Source: Candidatus Eremiobacterota bacterium
GTDB taxonomy: Bacteria > Vulcanimicrobiota > CADAWZ01 > Ess09-12
Assembly: GCA_031082125.1 (NCBI GenBank)
Contig: JAVHLM010000016.1
Location: 62,001-126,000, forward strand
Length of the DNA: 64,000 bases
Direction: 5' to 3'
The notes below the pieces were generated by a model. That model was not told where the DNA came from. It did no database searches and saw only the letters and a program-made list of their open reading frames with translations. Position 1 is the stretch's first letter; each line of letters opens with the position of its first letter. Below, in pieces: positions 7,994 through 16,675 of the stretch. A program made the position numbers and the translations under genes.

Positions 7994-9025
7994 CTACTCG
8001 GCAGAGCTCTTAACGGCCGGCGCTTCTTCCTGGGGCTCCTCGCTGAGGTCTTCCGCAAAGCGCCGGATGATGTCCTGGTTCACAATTTTTTCGGCGAGCT
8101 TCACTGCATTCTGCATTGTCTTGCTGTCGGCCCTGCCGTGGGACTTTATGCAGACACCGTTGACCCCGAAGAGGAGGGCGCCGCCGTATTCTGAGTGATC
8201 AAGCTTTTTCTTGAGCTTGTCAAAAGCCGGCTTAAGGAAGAGTGCGGCCATCTTGGAGATGTTGCCCTGTTTTATATAATCCTTAAGGAGCCTGATAAGG
8301 AGCTCGGCAGTTCCCTCCGTGGTCTTGAGGACCATGTTCCCCACAAAGCCGTCGGCGACGGCCACATCGACCTCACCGTAAAAGAGATCGCGGGGTTCCA
8401 CGTTTCCCACGAAATTGAGGTCAGAACGCGAGAGGAGCTCATAGGCCGCCAGGGTGAGCATGTTGCCCTTGCCGCTTTCAGAGCCGATGTTGATAAGGCC
8501 CACCTTGGGATTTTCCCGGTTCAGGATATTTCTCGCATATATTCTGCCCATCTTGGCAAACTGCAGAAGATACTCGGGCTTGCAGTCTGAGTTGGCCCCT
8601 GCATCGAGAAAGACCGTATGCTGGCGGTACGAGGGGAGAAATACCGAGAGGGCAGGTCTCTTGATCTTCACTCCCTTTACCCTTCCCACGGTAAGGAGCA
8701 CGGATTCCATCAGGGCCCCTGTGTTGCCCGCCGATATGAGGGCCGATACCTCGCCCTTTTTCAAAAGCTCAGCGGCAAGGAGAATCGATGAGTTCTTCTT
8801 TTTTCTGAGGGCAAGAGTGGGATTTTCGTGCATCTCCACGAACTGCTCGGTGTGGTGAATCGTGATTCTCTTGGGGATGCTCTTCCCCGGCATGCATTTT
8901 TTTATCCGCTCCCTGTCACCGACGAGGACAATATCACACCGGCAGCCCTTGAGGGCTGCAAATGCACCTTTCACAATCTCATCGGGGGCGTTATCCCCTC
9001 CCATTGCATCAATGGCAATCTTCAT
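7994..9025 (-). CDS. plsX: Phosphate acyltransferase PlsX
   Basis: 343 residues, typical length. PlsX converts acyl-ACP and phosphate to acyl-phosphate, the donor for PlsY in phosphatidic acid synthesis, and acts at the inner face of the membrane. The N-terminus MKIAIDAMGGDNAPDEIVKG is the family signature. NPTLALRKKKNSSI, ISAGNTGALMES, LDAGANSDCKPEYLLQFA and NVEPRDLFYGEVDVAVADGF are further conserved blocks. GGAGGAGTAAT precedes the ATG. In many bacteria plsX sits between rpmF and fabH; here it heads recG-rsmD-coaD instead. A perfect palindrome lies 123 bp upstream (9148-9174), between it and the divergent TPR gene. Confidence 0.97.
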   Translation of the reverse strand: MKIAIDAMGGDNAPDEIVKGAFAALKGCRCDIVLVGDRERIKKCMPGKSIPKRITIHHTEQFVEMHENPTLALRKKKNSSILLAAELLKKGEVSALISAGNTGALMESVLLTVGRVKGVKIKRPALSVFLPSYRQHTVFLDAGANSDCKPEYLLQFAKMGRIYARNILNRENPKVGLINIGSESGKGNMLTLAAYELLSRSDLNFVGNVEPRDLFYGEVDVAVADGFVGNMVLKTTEGTAELLIRLLKDYIKQGNISKMAALFLKPAFDKLKKKLDHSEYGGALLFGVNGVCIKSHGRADSKTMQNAVKLAEKIVNQDIIRRFAEDLSEEPQEEAPAVKSSAE

Positions 9026-9147
9026 ATTACTCCTCCTGCCGGGGACAGGAATCAGCTCCCCCGATGCTGCGTTCCTGTTTAAGGCGACCCGGGCACTACC
9101 TGATCATCCCTCTCTCCGGGATAAAAAAGGGTTATAGTTTTGTTTTT

Positions 9148-9174
9148 GAGAATATTCTATATAAGAATATTCTC
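9148..9174. promoter_or_regulatory. Perfect inverted repeat in the plsX / TPR divergent gap
   Basis: Two perfect 10-bp arms, GAGAATATTC and GAATATTCTC, flank a 7-bp AT-rich spacer within the 196-bp gap between divergent plsX and the TPR gene at 9222. The arms contain GAATATTC, itself a palindrome. No U-tract follows on either strand, so a dimeric repressor operator is more likely than a terminator. TATATA-like -10 candidates overlap the centre. Confidence 0.6.
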
Positions 9175-9221
9175 TTAAAGACTTAATAAATCCTTTCAGT
9201 GTCGTGATGGTGAGGTGTACC

Positions 9222-10796
9222 ATGGCAAGACCGCTCTCTTTCATACTGGTATTTTTTCTCGCGTTCTCGGTCATTCTGGTCTCCCCTGCTTCTGCAAAGC
9301 AGAAGAAGCTCAAGGCCATTGACCATTATTCCAACGGATGTGAGTTTCAGGGGTACGGGGCTTTTGACAAGGCGATAGAGGAATTCAAGGCGGCAATCAA
9401 GATGGAGCCCACCCTCAAAGAGGCCCATTTCAACCTAGGCCTCCTCTATGAGGTGAAGAAGGACTGGACGCTCGCCGAGGAGGAATATCAGACAATACTG
9501 AAGCTCGATCCCGCCTTTGTCCCCGTCTATAATAACCTTGGCCTTATCTACTTCCAGAGAAACAAGCCGGACAAAGCTCTTGAGTACTGGCAGAGGGGCC
9601 TCCGCCTTGATCCCAACCAACCGGAAGTATACAACAATGTGGGTATCCTCTATATGTCGCAGAAAGACCTTGACAAGGCTATCCAGTGCTTTGACGCTGC
9701 GATCACGCTCAAGCCCTCCTATATTGAAGCAGCATCAAACAAGGCCTTTGCCTACATGAAGAAATCGGACTACAAGCAGGCCGAGGAGATCTATGACAAG
9801 ATCGTCAAGGATCACTCCTATGACCCGGTGGCCAATTACAATTTCGCCCTTTTTTACCTGAACAGGGCAAGTTATAAAAAAGCCGCCGAGGTGCTTGAGA
9901 AGGTGCTCAAGATACGGAGCGATTTCCCCGAGGCCCACAGCTATCTTGCAGTGGCACTTGTCCACTCGGGAAGCCTTGATCGGGCCCTCCAGGAAGCAAA
10001 GCTGGCAAAAGATCTCAAGCCCTCCCCCCTCATCATGGGCAATCTCGGCTTCGTCTATGCCTCGATGGAGCGGTACCCCGAGGCGATTACCGAGTACAAG
10101 AGCGCTATTGATAAGGATTCAAGCGTTGCCGAGATATGGAGCAACCTGGGACAAGCCTATATTGATCAGAAACAGTATGATCAGGCCATCGAGGAGCTTC
10201 AGAAAGGACTTGCCCTTCATCCCGGAATGGATCCGCTCCGCCTTTCCCTGGGGCAGGCATACGAGGAGAAAGGCGAATATGAAAAGGCCGCCAGAGAATA
10301 TGAGATGGTGGCCGCCCAGAATCAATACCTTGCCACGCCTTATTACCACCTGGGGAACCTCTATTTCCGCGAGAACAAACTCCCCCAGGCACTGGAGAAT
10401 TATGAGAAGGCCGTAAAAAGGAATTCGACTTATTCCGAGGCCTACAACAATATGGGAATTATTTCTCAGAGAATGGGGAACCAGAGTCAGGCCATCGGGT
10501 ATTATGATAAAGCCATCGCCATAGAGCCGCAGTTTGTGGAAGCCTACAACAACCTTGGTCTTGCCTATGCGGAAATGAAGGAATGGAGAAACGCCATCAA
10601 CTCCTGGATGAAGGGCCTCAGCATCGACGGGAGCTATGCCGACATCTACTATAATCTCGGCACCGTCTATGAGCAGATGAAGCAGCCGGTGGAGGCGGTG
10701 AAATACTATTACCAGTTCCTTAAGCTCAAGCCCTCCCTGGAAGATGCGGCAAAAGTGAGGAAAAGAATAGAGCATATTGAAAGTCAGGCCCAGTAG
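9222..10796 (+). CDS. Secreted multi-TPR protein
   Basis: 524 residues from ATG 9222, chosen because GGTGAGG lies 7 nt upstream and a signal peptide follows (MARPLSFILVFFLAFSVILV, then SPASA). An earlier in-frame start at 9204 would place extra residues before the signal peptide. The mature protein is about fourteen 34-residue TPRs, for example EAHFNLGLLYEVKKDWTLAE, PVYNNLGLIYFQRNKPDKAL and EAYNNMGIISQRMGNQSQAI. It is probably a periplasmic or surface scaffold for protein complexes. No catalytic domain is present. It is the first of five mainly-TPR products in this window. The palindrome 48 bp upstream may control it. Confidence 0.85.
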   Translation: MARPLSFILVFFLAFSVILVSPASAKQKKLKAIDHYSNGCEFQGYGAFDKAIEEFKAAIKMEPTLKEAHFNLGLLYEVKKDWTLAEEEYQTILKLDPAFVPVYNNLGLIYFQRNKPDKALEYWQRGLRLDPNQPEVYNNVGILYMSQKDLDKAIQCFDAAITLKPSYIEAASNKAFAYMKKSDYKQAEEIYDKIVKDHSYDPVANYNFALFYLNRASYKKAAEVLEKVLKIRSDFPEAHSYLAVALVHSGSLDRALQEAKLAKDLKPSPLIMGNLGFVYASMERYPEAITEYKSAIDKDSSVAEIWSNLGQAYIDQKQYDQAIEELQKGLALHPGMDPLRLSLGQAYEEKGEYEKAAREYEMVAAQNQYLATPYYHLGNLYFRENKLPQALENYEKAVKRNSTYSEAYNNMGIISQRMGNQSQAIGYYDKAIAIEPQFVEAYNNLGLAYAEMKEWRNAINSWMKGLSIDGSYADIYYNLGTVYEQMKQPVEAVKYYYQFLKLKPSLEDAAKVRKRIEHIESQAQ

Positions 10797-10861
10797 GGAG
10801 ATGACTGATTCTCGCCGGGACAGGACTGGTGAACCTGCCCTGGTGCAAAGGAGGAGTGCCA

Positions 10862-11131
10862 GTGGGAGAACAGCTTACTTACAACTGGATTGTCGTAAAA
10901 GGCCAGAGGGGATATACTGCCCATTGCCCGGAGTTCATGATTTCTGTTGATGCGGAGAGCTCCCAGACAGCTAAAAAGGAGCTTGCGAAGGAAGTGGCCG
11001 AGTTTCTGAGGGAAGCCCTCAAGGACAGGCAGTTTCTCTCAATTGTCGAGGATGGGGGCTTTACTAAATCAGACTCGGGCTGGCTCCCTCCCCGAATGGA
11101 AGAAAGCGGCACTGAAAAGCTCGAGTTATAA
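10862..11131 (+). CDS. HicB-like small protein, no HicA partner
   Basis: 89 residues from GTG 10862, supported by AAGGAGG 7 nt upstream. The sequence YNWIVVKGQRGYTAHCPEFM followed by the helical AKKELAKEVAEFLREALK resembles the partial RNase H fold of HicB antitoxins and related DUF1902 proteins. There is no C-terminal DNA-binding helix-turn-helix and no hicA toxin gene beside it. It follows the TPR gene by 65 bp and ends 6 bp inside the convergent kinase gene. A general HicB-fold RNA- or ligand-binding protein is likelier than a working toxin-antitoxin system. Confidence 0.55.
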   Translation: MGEQLTYNWIVVKGQRGYTAHCPEFMISVDAESSQTAKKELAKEVAEFLREALKDRQFLSIVEDGGFTKSDSGWLPPRMEESGTEKLEL

Positions 11132-12289
11132 CCCTTTGCCGCCACGGGGAAGGAATAGCGCCTTAAGCTCACCCCTGTCAAGCCAAAGGCCGCACCCTTC
11201 AGGGCACCTGTCCAGCTCTGTATGCGCTGCTTTCCGGTGGTGAAAGGTGTGCATCAGCGTGCCGCACCGGGGGCAGCAGAGGCGCCTCATGGTGAAGTCA
11301 TGATTCTCCTTCGGCACAGGTGTCTCTTCCCAATACTCCTCGATGAGCGGGTTATTCTCACCGTATATGAAGGGCCCTCTCCTTGAGAGTTCGCGGGTGC
11401 TGCACCATATCCCCCGGCAAAGAGGGCACCCCTCAAAGGATGTCGATCCGGCCTTCAGAGAGTCCATGACCACCCAGCAGAGAGGGCAGAACAGCAATTT
11501 TTCCCTGCCGGCGGAGAGGGCGGCGGCCCCTGCGAGGTGATGGCGGAACTCGCTGATGGTGCCGATGCGGCTCTCGCGCTTAAGCTGGGTGGCTTTGCGG
11601 ATAAGTGCTGCCACTGCCTCGGGAAGAGCGGTGTTGATCTTTGCTGGATCTTCAAAGATAAAGGGCTTTTCCGAGGGGTTCTGTCTGGTAAAGAGGTAAT
11701 GGCAGAGAGCTCCGAGAGAGAATACCTCCGATCGCTCATCGGTCTGCCGGCATCCATAATGCTCCGGTGAGGCGAATCCCACGGTGCCGAAGGCCACGGT
11801 ATCGGCCTTCTTCCCCTTTTTCACGATTCTTGCCGAGCCGAAATCGATCAGCTTTGCAATCCCCTTCTCTGACAGTATGATATTGGAGGGCTTCAGGTCG
11901 CGGTGTAGTATCTTTTTGCCGTGAAGATAGGAGAGAGTGGCACAGACCTGAAAGATGATCCTGTAAAGCGGGACCAGGTCGGGGGGGGGAATCTCCTTTA
12001 AGGTGGCATCAAGGGGCTTCCCTTTGATGTAGTCTTCAACGAGATATACGCGGGAGTGCTCTTCAAAAAGGTCGATGACGCAGGGAAGATGGGGATGGAA
12101 GAGCTGCGAGAGTATGGAAAACTCTTTCTCGAGTGCTTTGGAGCCGTCTTTGCCGCCCTGTGCTGTCTCCTTGATCACGATGTCCTTTCCATGGGGCCTC
12201 ATCAGAGCAAGGTAGACAACGCTCATGCCCCCTTTGCCGATGAGTGAGACGATTTCATAGCGTGAGCGGAGTATTGTGCCGGGAACCAT
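11126..12289 (-). CDS. Ser/Thr protein kinase fused to two zinc-ribbon domains
   Basis: About 387 residues. An eukaryote-type kinase domain occupies roughly residues 10-260, with glycine loop IGKGGMSVVY, VIKE lysine, HRDLKPSN catalytic loop and IDFGSAR metal-binding loop, all apparently intact. It is followed by two TFIIB-type zinc ribbons: CPLC with CPLCRGIWCSTREL, and CPRCGTLM with CPEGCGLWLDRGELKAL. The ribbons suggest nucleic-acid or protein docking by a kinase, an unusual pairing. The start at 12289 is chosen because the N-lobe begins immediately after it. Longer in-frame starts at 12343 and 12355 have no better ribosome site. No PP2C phosphatase is nearby. Cytoplasmic, with no membrane helix. 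Confidence 0.83.
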   Translation of the reverse strand: MVPGTILRSRYEIVSLIGKGGMSVVYLALMRPHGKDIVIKETAQGGKDGSKALEKEFSILSQLFHPHLPCVIDLFEEHSRVYLVEDYIKGKPLDATLKEIPPPDLVPLYRIIFQVCATLSYLHGKKILHRDLKPSNIILSEKGIAKLIDFGSARIVKKGKKADTVAFGTVGFASPEHYGCRQTDERSEVFSLGALCHYLFTRQNPSEKPFIFEDPAKINTALPEAVAALIRKATQLKRESRIGTISEFRHHLAGAAALSAGREKLLFCPLCWVVMDSLKAGSTSFEGCPLCRGIWCSTRELSRRGPFIYGENNPLIEEYWEETPVPKENHDFTMRRLCCPRCGTLMHTFHHRKAAHTELDRCPEGCGLWLDRGELKALFLPRGGKGL

Positions 12290-12410
12290 CTCGCGAGGCC
12301 TGCTCTTTCGAGAAATAATGCCTTGTCGCCTGGATGGTTCCATGGCCCAAGGCACATTCTTTTCGCATGCTTTCCGATGGCCATTCCTGACCCTCCGGGG
12401 GCAGGAACGC

Positions 12411-12893
12411 CTATTTCATGTCCTGGTATATCTTTTCCACGAGCTTTTTCTCTTTGCCGTAGTCCTCTTTAATCCTCTGGAGGGCTTCCCTGAAAGGCAT
12501 CGCCTTGTCCCTGTTATCCATCCAGCTGTAGTATGCGGCGTCGTAAAGGTTGCAGGTCTTCTTCATCTGGAGCTTGACCAGTTTTTTCAGGTGGAAATAA
12601 AGGTCGGCATACTTGTCAGGCACTTCCTTGTTGAAAAGGTTGGGCCAGTTGGCATAGGCGTCCATGTTGGCCTTCTTAAGCCTCTCAACGACATGGATGG
12701 GGCGGATTGTCACATTGCCGTTCTTGGCGATGTCACTGAGTTCGGCGTCTATCCTGTCGTTCTCATTGATGACCTGTGCTGCTGCTTCGAGATAGGTGGA
12801 GGGGGCTGTACCCTGTGCGAACAGGCGGGATGGGCCGGCGAGTGTGATGACACACGTGAGAACGAGTATCAGAATAAGCCTCTTTTCTCCCAT
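12411..12893 (-). CDS. Secreted protein of unknown function
   Basis: 160 residues with a signal peptide (MGEKRLILILVLTCVITLAG, cleavage likely near LFAQG) and a mostly helical mature part rich in Lys and Tyr (YADLYFHLKKLVKLQMKKT). No known motif is recognised. AAGGAGGTCATACC before the ATG is a strong ribosome site. The AT-rich upstream gap contains TTGAAA and an AATAAT-like -10 about 16 bp apart, with a small AATAT-CGAA-ATATT palindrome in the spacer, so it probably has its own regulated promoter. Confidence 0.6.
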   Translation of the reverse strand: MGEKRLILILVLTCVITLAGPSRLFAQGTAPSTYLEAAAQVINENDRIDAELSDIAKNGNVTIRPIHVVERLKKANMDAYANWPNLFNKEVPDKYADLYFHLKKLVKLQMKKTCNLYDAAYYSWMDNRDKAMPFREALQRIKEDYGKEKKLVEKIYQDMK

Positions 12894-12989
12894 GGTATGA
12901 CCTCCTTGCTGATTATTATCAATATTTCGATATTTTCAAGCTACATAAAGGTTCTTGATTTAGTTCTCCACTTTTTCCGGAACCCCTCC

Positions 12990-13712
12990 TTATGAGCCGG
13001 GACCTTCCTGGGAGAGCCGTTTCACGAGCCTGAAGAAGATATCCTTCATGATCTCAGCGCTCTGGCCGGCCCGCTTTCTGATCTCATCGTTTGAGAGAGG
13101 CTCATCAGCGAGGCCATGAGCGTAATTATCGACAGAGCAGATGCACCCGTAACTGAGACCCAGTTCCTGGGCGGCGGTTGCCTCACCTGCCATGGTCATG
13201 CCCACCACGTCGGCAAATTGGGAGAGGTAGCGCACTTCCGCCCTGGTCTCAAGGCGAGGCCCTTTCGCCTGCACATAGACCCCCCAGGGGATAAAGGGGA
13301 TGCCGGCATCCTGAGCGGCGTCCATAATGTGCCTTCGCATTTTCTCGCACAGGTGCGGGGTGATATGGGTGAGCGAATCATTGAAAAAGGTCTGGGTGTC
13401 CCAGAGATTGATATAATCGTCAGGAATGACGATGCTCCCCGGCGGCAGCGTTTTTTTCAGGCTTCCCACGGAGCAGACGCCAAGAATTGAGGTGACCCCT
13501 CTCTCTTTGAGGGCCACCATGGTTGCCTGGTGGTTAATCCTGTGGGGAGGGATATTCATCCTTGTGCCGTGTCTCGGGTTGAATACGGCATTTTCCGTCA
13601 CAATGAGCTCAGTCTTCCCTTGGCTGCTCTCATGCATGACAGGCGATACCCCTGAAAACAATATGTGCTCAAGGAATACTGTTCCACCTATGAGAGCTAG
13701 TGGCGATTTCAT
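12990..13712 (-). CDS. Methylthioadenosine/methylthioinosine phosphorylase-like enzyme
   Basis: 240 residues, PNP/MTAP superfamily. Such enzymes split a purine nucleoside with phosphate, salvaging 5'-methylthioadenosine or its inosine form. Phosphate and ribose site motifs include NPRHGTRMNIPPHRINHQA, GSLKKTLPPGSIVIPDDY and VGMTMAGEATAAQELGLSYG. The base-binding loop reads SVDNYAHGL, with no MTAP-type adenine-selecting aspartate pair, so methylthioinosine or 6-oxopurine nucleosides may be preferred. The family N-terminus is shortened relative to about 270-residue homologues. GGAGTAACTTC precedes the ATG. It starts 4 bp after the Ig-like repeat gene, hence probably cotranscribed, although the pairing makes no obvious metabolic sense. 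Confidence 0.85.
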   Translation of the reverse strand: MKSPLALIGGTVFLEHILFSGVSPVMHESSQGKTELIVTENAVFNPRHGTRMNIPPHRINHQATMVALKERGVTSILGVCSVGSLKKTLPPGSIVIPDDYINLWDTQTFFNDSLTHITPHLCEKMRRHIMDAAQDAGIPFIPWGVYVQAKGPRLETRAEVRYLSQFADVVGMTMAGEATAAQELGLSYGCICSVDNYAHGLADEPLSNDEIRKRAGQSAEIMKDIFFRLVKRLSQEGPGS

Positions 13713-13716
13713 GAAG

Positions 13717-15075
13717 TTACTCCTTTATCTCGAATGTCACATGCTTTGTGAGAAGAGCCGTGCCTTTCTGATCCTTGGCCGTTGCCTCGAGGACATACTT
13801 GCCGGGCTTTATTTTTGCAGGAAGCTTGAAGATGGTGCCGCATCCGTCGGTAAAGATTTTGTCGTGGAAAGTAAAGAGCGTTTTCATGGGCTCACCCTGG
13901 GGATAGACGATGAAGGCCACTCTCTCCACAATCCCCGCGCGGTCACCGAGATCGGCGTTGATGTAAAGGTCTTCGTCACCGTAATGGACTGAATTGGCGG
14001 CAGGGACCCTGATGGTGAGGGCAATCACAGGCTTGTTTACCATAATGCTCTCCTCATCGGCTGCCAGGGGAGGAGCCTTCTCATCGTCGCCCACGGCCTC
14101 TATGGCAATGGTATGGGCGCCGAAGGCAGTCTCGTAAGGGACCACGTATTCAGCTGAAAAGCCCCCGAGGAGCTTGGTATCCTGCGCGAAGGGAGCGGGC
14201 TTTTCCTTTTTTTCCTTGGTGGAGGGGAATAGATAGAAGAGCACTTTTTTCACTTTTTTTGCGGGATCGCGCAGCTCACCGTACATATGGATTTTCTGGC
14301 CGGGATAGAAGGCTCCTCCCCGCCGCGGCTCAATGATGCGGAGCTGCACCTCGGGCTGCACGAGAAGGAACCGGGTCTTGGCTTCGGCGACGGCGCTGCC
14401 GCCCTCCTTGCTGTCAAAGGCCCGGAGGAGCACTTCATACTCATCAGGGGGGGCCTTGGGGAGGAGGATTTTTGCCCTGCATCCTCCCTCAAGCCTGGTG
14501 TCAGAAAATGAAGGCTGCTCCTGTGCCTGGGATGAGGCACGGTAGACGAAGAAATCAACGCGCTTCACAATGGCTGCCCTGTCCTGGAGGGCTCCTGTTA
14601 TAAAAATCGGCTGATCGCAGTAAATCTTCTGATCGTTTCGCGGCGCCGTGATGGTGATGGCCACCTGGGGCTTTTTCACCTGGACAGGGACAAAGACCTC
14701 TCTTCCCTTCTTGATGCCGTTCTTGTCGAAGGCCTGGGCGCTGATGCGATACCAGCCTTCGGCAGCATCAGCGGGGACCACGTAGGTAGTGTACCATCCG
14801 TCAGCGCCGTTCCTGTCAAAAAAGAAGGGCTCGGCCGGGCGCTTTGTGTTGGGAGGGGCAACATAGAAAGCCACGCCTTTCACCCGCTCATTGAGATCCC
14901 TCACCTGGAGGTTGATGAACAGCTTGTTTCCCGGGTAGCAGATGGCGCCCTCAATGGGCTCGATGAAAGTGATCCTGACCTCGTATTCCTGTGCCGGCAG
15001 AGGGAGCGCAAGCGAGGATAATAAAAGCAGAGTAATGAAGAGAAAAAATGGGGCGCTTGCTTTTTTTATGTTCAC
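13717..15075 (-). CDS. Secreted protein of four Ig-like repeats
   Basis: 452 residues. A signal peptide (FLFITLLLLSSLALPLPAQ) is followed by four repeats of about 105 residues. Each begins with a strand and proline such as ITFIEPIEGAICYPGNKL, ITITAPRNDQKIYCDQPI, LRIIEPRRGGAFYPGQKI or LTIRVPAANSVHYGDEDL. Each then has a D-rich turn and VKGVAFYV-like strand, as in bacterial Ig-like or cadherin-like folds. No anchor, transmembrane tail or enzyme domain is seen. It is probably an extracellular or periplasmic adhesive or structural protein. It is upstream of the phosphorylase gene by 4 bp. Confidence 0.78.
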   Translation of the reverse strand: MNIKKASAPFFLFITLLLLSSLALPLPAQEYEVRITFIEPIEGAICYPGNKLFINLQVRDLNERVKGVAFYVAPPNTKRPAEPFFFDRNGADGWYTTYVVPADAAEGWYRISAQAFDKNGIKKGREVFVPVQVKKPQVAITITAPRNDQKIYCDQPIFITGALQDRAAIVKRVDFFVYRASSQAQEQPSFSDTRLEGGCRAKILLPKAPPDEYEVLLRAFDSKEGGSAVAEAKTRFLLVQPEVQLRIIEPRRGGAFYPGQKIHMYGELRDPAKKVKKVLFYLFPSTKEKKEKPAPFAQDTKLLGGFSAEYVVPYETAFGAHTIAIEAVGDDEKAPPLAADEESIMVNKPVIALTIRVPAANSVHYGDEDLYINADLGDRAGIVERVAFIVYPQGEPMKTLFTFHDKIFTDGCGTIFKLPAKIKPGKYVLEATAKDQKGTALLTKHVTFEIKE

Positions 15076-15392
15076 GGTGTTTCCTCACTTTACCTGGTAT
15101 GATCTGCAAGCATTCAGCCCCCTCAACCCCCGGCCTCTTGACCCCCAAAGCCAGGTTTCTTCAGGAGACTGAATGGTTACACAAATTTTTCAATTCGAGG
15201 AAGAGGAAAAATCTCCTTTTACGCCGCCTTCTGTCCCTTCCATGAAAGGAATTTGATCAAGCTCCTCGAAATTTATATTCGCGCCCACTATAAGCGCTAT
15301 GCTCCCGGCAGTCGGAAATTCAGATTAGAAAAACAATTCAGATTGTATAGTGATGGCGTCTGATATGCTCTTGAGGAGAAAGGATCCCCCTG
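15076..15392. other. 317-bp divergent gap, no gene seen
   Basis: This lies between the Ig-like gene (minus) and the kinase gene (plus). It contains two ATTCAGATT copies (about 15326 and 15340) and a TATAGT shortly before the kinase start, but no convincing -35 partner. No coding frame or structured RNA is supported. Confidence 0.5.
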
Positions 15393-16631
15393 ATGGGCGG
15401 AAAGGATATTTCAGAGCGGCTGCCCAAGGGCACCGTCATCAACAGCAGGTACGAGATTCTCCGCTACGTAGGCGAGGGAGGACAGAAGCGCGTCTATGAA
15501 GTGAAAGATCTCAACGGTACCATTACGGTCCCTGTAGTCATCAAGGAGATGAAGAAGGCCAGCACTCAGGAGATGAACCTTGTGAGCATGCAGCTCTTCG
15601 AGCAGGAGAGCATCATACTCATGAAGCTCTCACACCCTACTTTCCCCAAGATATATGACTTTTTTGTGGACCAGGGAACCTTTTACCTCATTCAGGAGTA
15701 TATCGATGGCGAGGACATGGACCGGGCTCTTGCCAAGGGTATTTTCTCCGAGGAGCAGGCCTTGGACTATACAATGCAGCTTGCCGCCTTTCTTGACTAT
15801 CTCCATTCAAATGTCCCGCCCATCATTTTCAGGGATATGAAGCCGGGAAATGTCATGATCGGGAAGAACGGGAAGCTTTATATCGTTGACCTCTCAGGGG
15901 CGCTCCTCCCCGGCATAGGAAAGCAGGCCGAAGCGGTTATAGTGAAGACGGCGGGATATTTCCCCCGCGATTACCAGAATGCCTGCGAGGCCACCGATAT
16001 CTATGCCATCGGCGTCACTCTCTACGAGATGCTCACCCGCCACCCGATCCACAAGGCTGGCGTGAAGCTCCCGCCCCTTAAGAATATCCGTGATGGACTC
16101 TCCTTTGAGACAGAGAACCTGGTGAACAGGCTTGCCCTTTATGGAAAGGCCTTCCGCCTCGGGAAAGCCTGGGAAGCGAAAATGGAGAGCGAGGAAGCGC
16201 TCAGGTCGCTGAAGAAATACAACAGGATTCTTCAGAAAGAAGGCTTTGCCGCATCGTTCTCCCGTTTTTTCCATGAATCGCACGTAAAGTACCTGAGGCC
16301 CATGGGCTCTCTCATATTCCTGCTTCTCATATTCGGTATGTTCTTTATTCCCCATATACTCCATAGATTTTTTAACAGCACTCTTCTCGTTAACGTGATC
16401 CCTGCCTTTTTCCTCTATTGCTTCAGCGCCTTCGCTCTCCTTATGTATATGATATGGACGAGGCTCTTTTCTTCCCACCCGGGCCTTTCAAGAATTTACC
16501 GCCTCTTTCACTCGAAAATCGCGTGGTTCGGAGGCCTCCGTCCCATCACCCTGCTGGTGGCAGTAAACTTTTTTATAATCAGTGCCGTTTATATCTCTAT
16601 GCTCATGCTTCTTCTCTCGGTATGGAAATGA
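15393..16631 (+). CDS. Membrane-anchored Ser/Thr kinase-like protein with altered DFG
   Basis: 412 residues. The kinase domain lies at about 20-280, followed by four hydrophobic helices (about 305-410) that anchor it in the membrane. GEGGQKRVY is the glycine loop, VVIKEM holds Lys51, and FRDMKPGNVM gives catalytic Asp148 and Asn153. The metal loop reads IVDLSGA in place of DFG, keeping Asp166 only. FRD in place of HRD occurs in some active bacterial kinases, but the DLS change makes activity uncertain. GAGGAGAAAGG lies upstream of the ATG. The TM-TPR gene at 16676 follows and is probably its partner. Confidence 0.83.
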   Translation: MGGKDISERLPKGTVINSRYEILRYVGEGGQKRVYEVKDLNGTITVPVVIKEMKKASTQEMNLVSMQLFEQESIILMKLSHPTFPKIYDFFVDQGTFYLIQEYIDGEDMDRALAKGIFSEEQALDYTMQLAAFLDYLHSNVPPIIFRDMKPGNVMIGKNGKLYIVDLSGALLPGIGKQAEAVIVKTAGYFPRDYQNACEATDIYAIGVTLYEMLTRHPIHKAGVKLPPLKNIRDGLSFETENLVNRLALYGKAFRLGKAWEAKMESEEALRSLKKYNRILQKEGFAASFSRFFHESHVKYLRPMGSLIFLLLIFGMFFIPHILHRFFNSTLLVNVIPAFFLYCFSAFALLMYMIWTRLFSSHPGLSRIYRLFHSKIAWFGGLRPITLLVAVNFFIISAVYISMLMLLLSVWK

Positions 16632-16675
16632 TGGTGGAGCATGGTGCGTATCGATTGACATGAAAGGTGGAGGAA

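Noticed and set aside
6753-8198. 481-codon open frame on the plus strand across recG/plsX
   Set aside because: It is the complement of two certain genes, is rich in Gly/Pro low-complexity sequence and has no ribosome site; a by-product of GC-biased third positions.
9148-9174. LexA box or CIRCE element
   Set aside because: Arms do not match GAAC-N4-GTTC or TTAGCACTC-N9-GAGTGCTAA; listed only as an unassigned operator.
9222-10796. CRISPR-like periodic repeats
   Set aside because: The period is about 102 bp and coding; it reflects TPR units, not direct repeats with spacers.
10862-11131. HicAB toxin-antitoxin system
   Set aside because: No HicA-like double-stranded RNA-binding gene on either side and no antitoxin DNA-binding domain.
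15324-15357. Promoter before the membrane kinase gene
   Set aside because: TATAGT is present, but no acceptable -35 hexamer lies at 16-18 bp; the ATTCAGATT pair is noted only in the gap entry.
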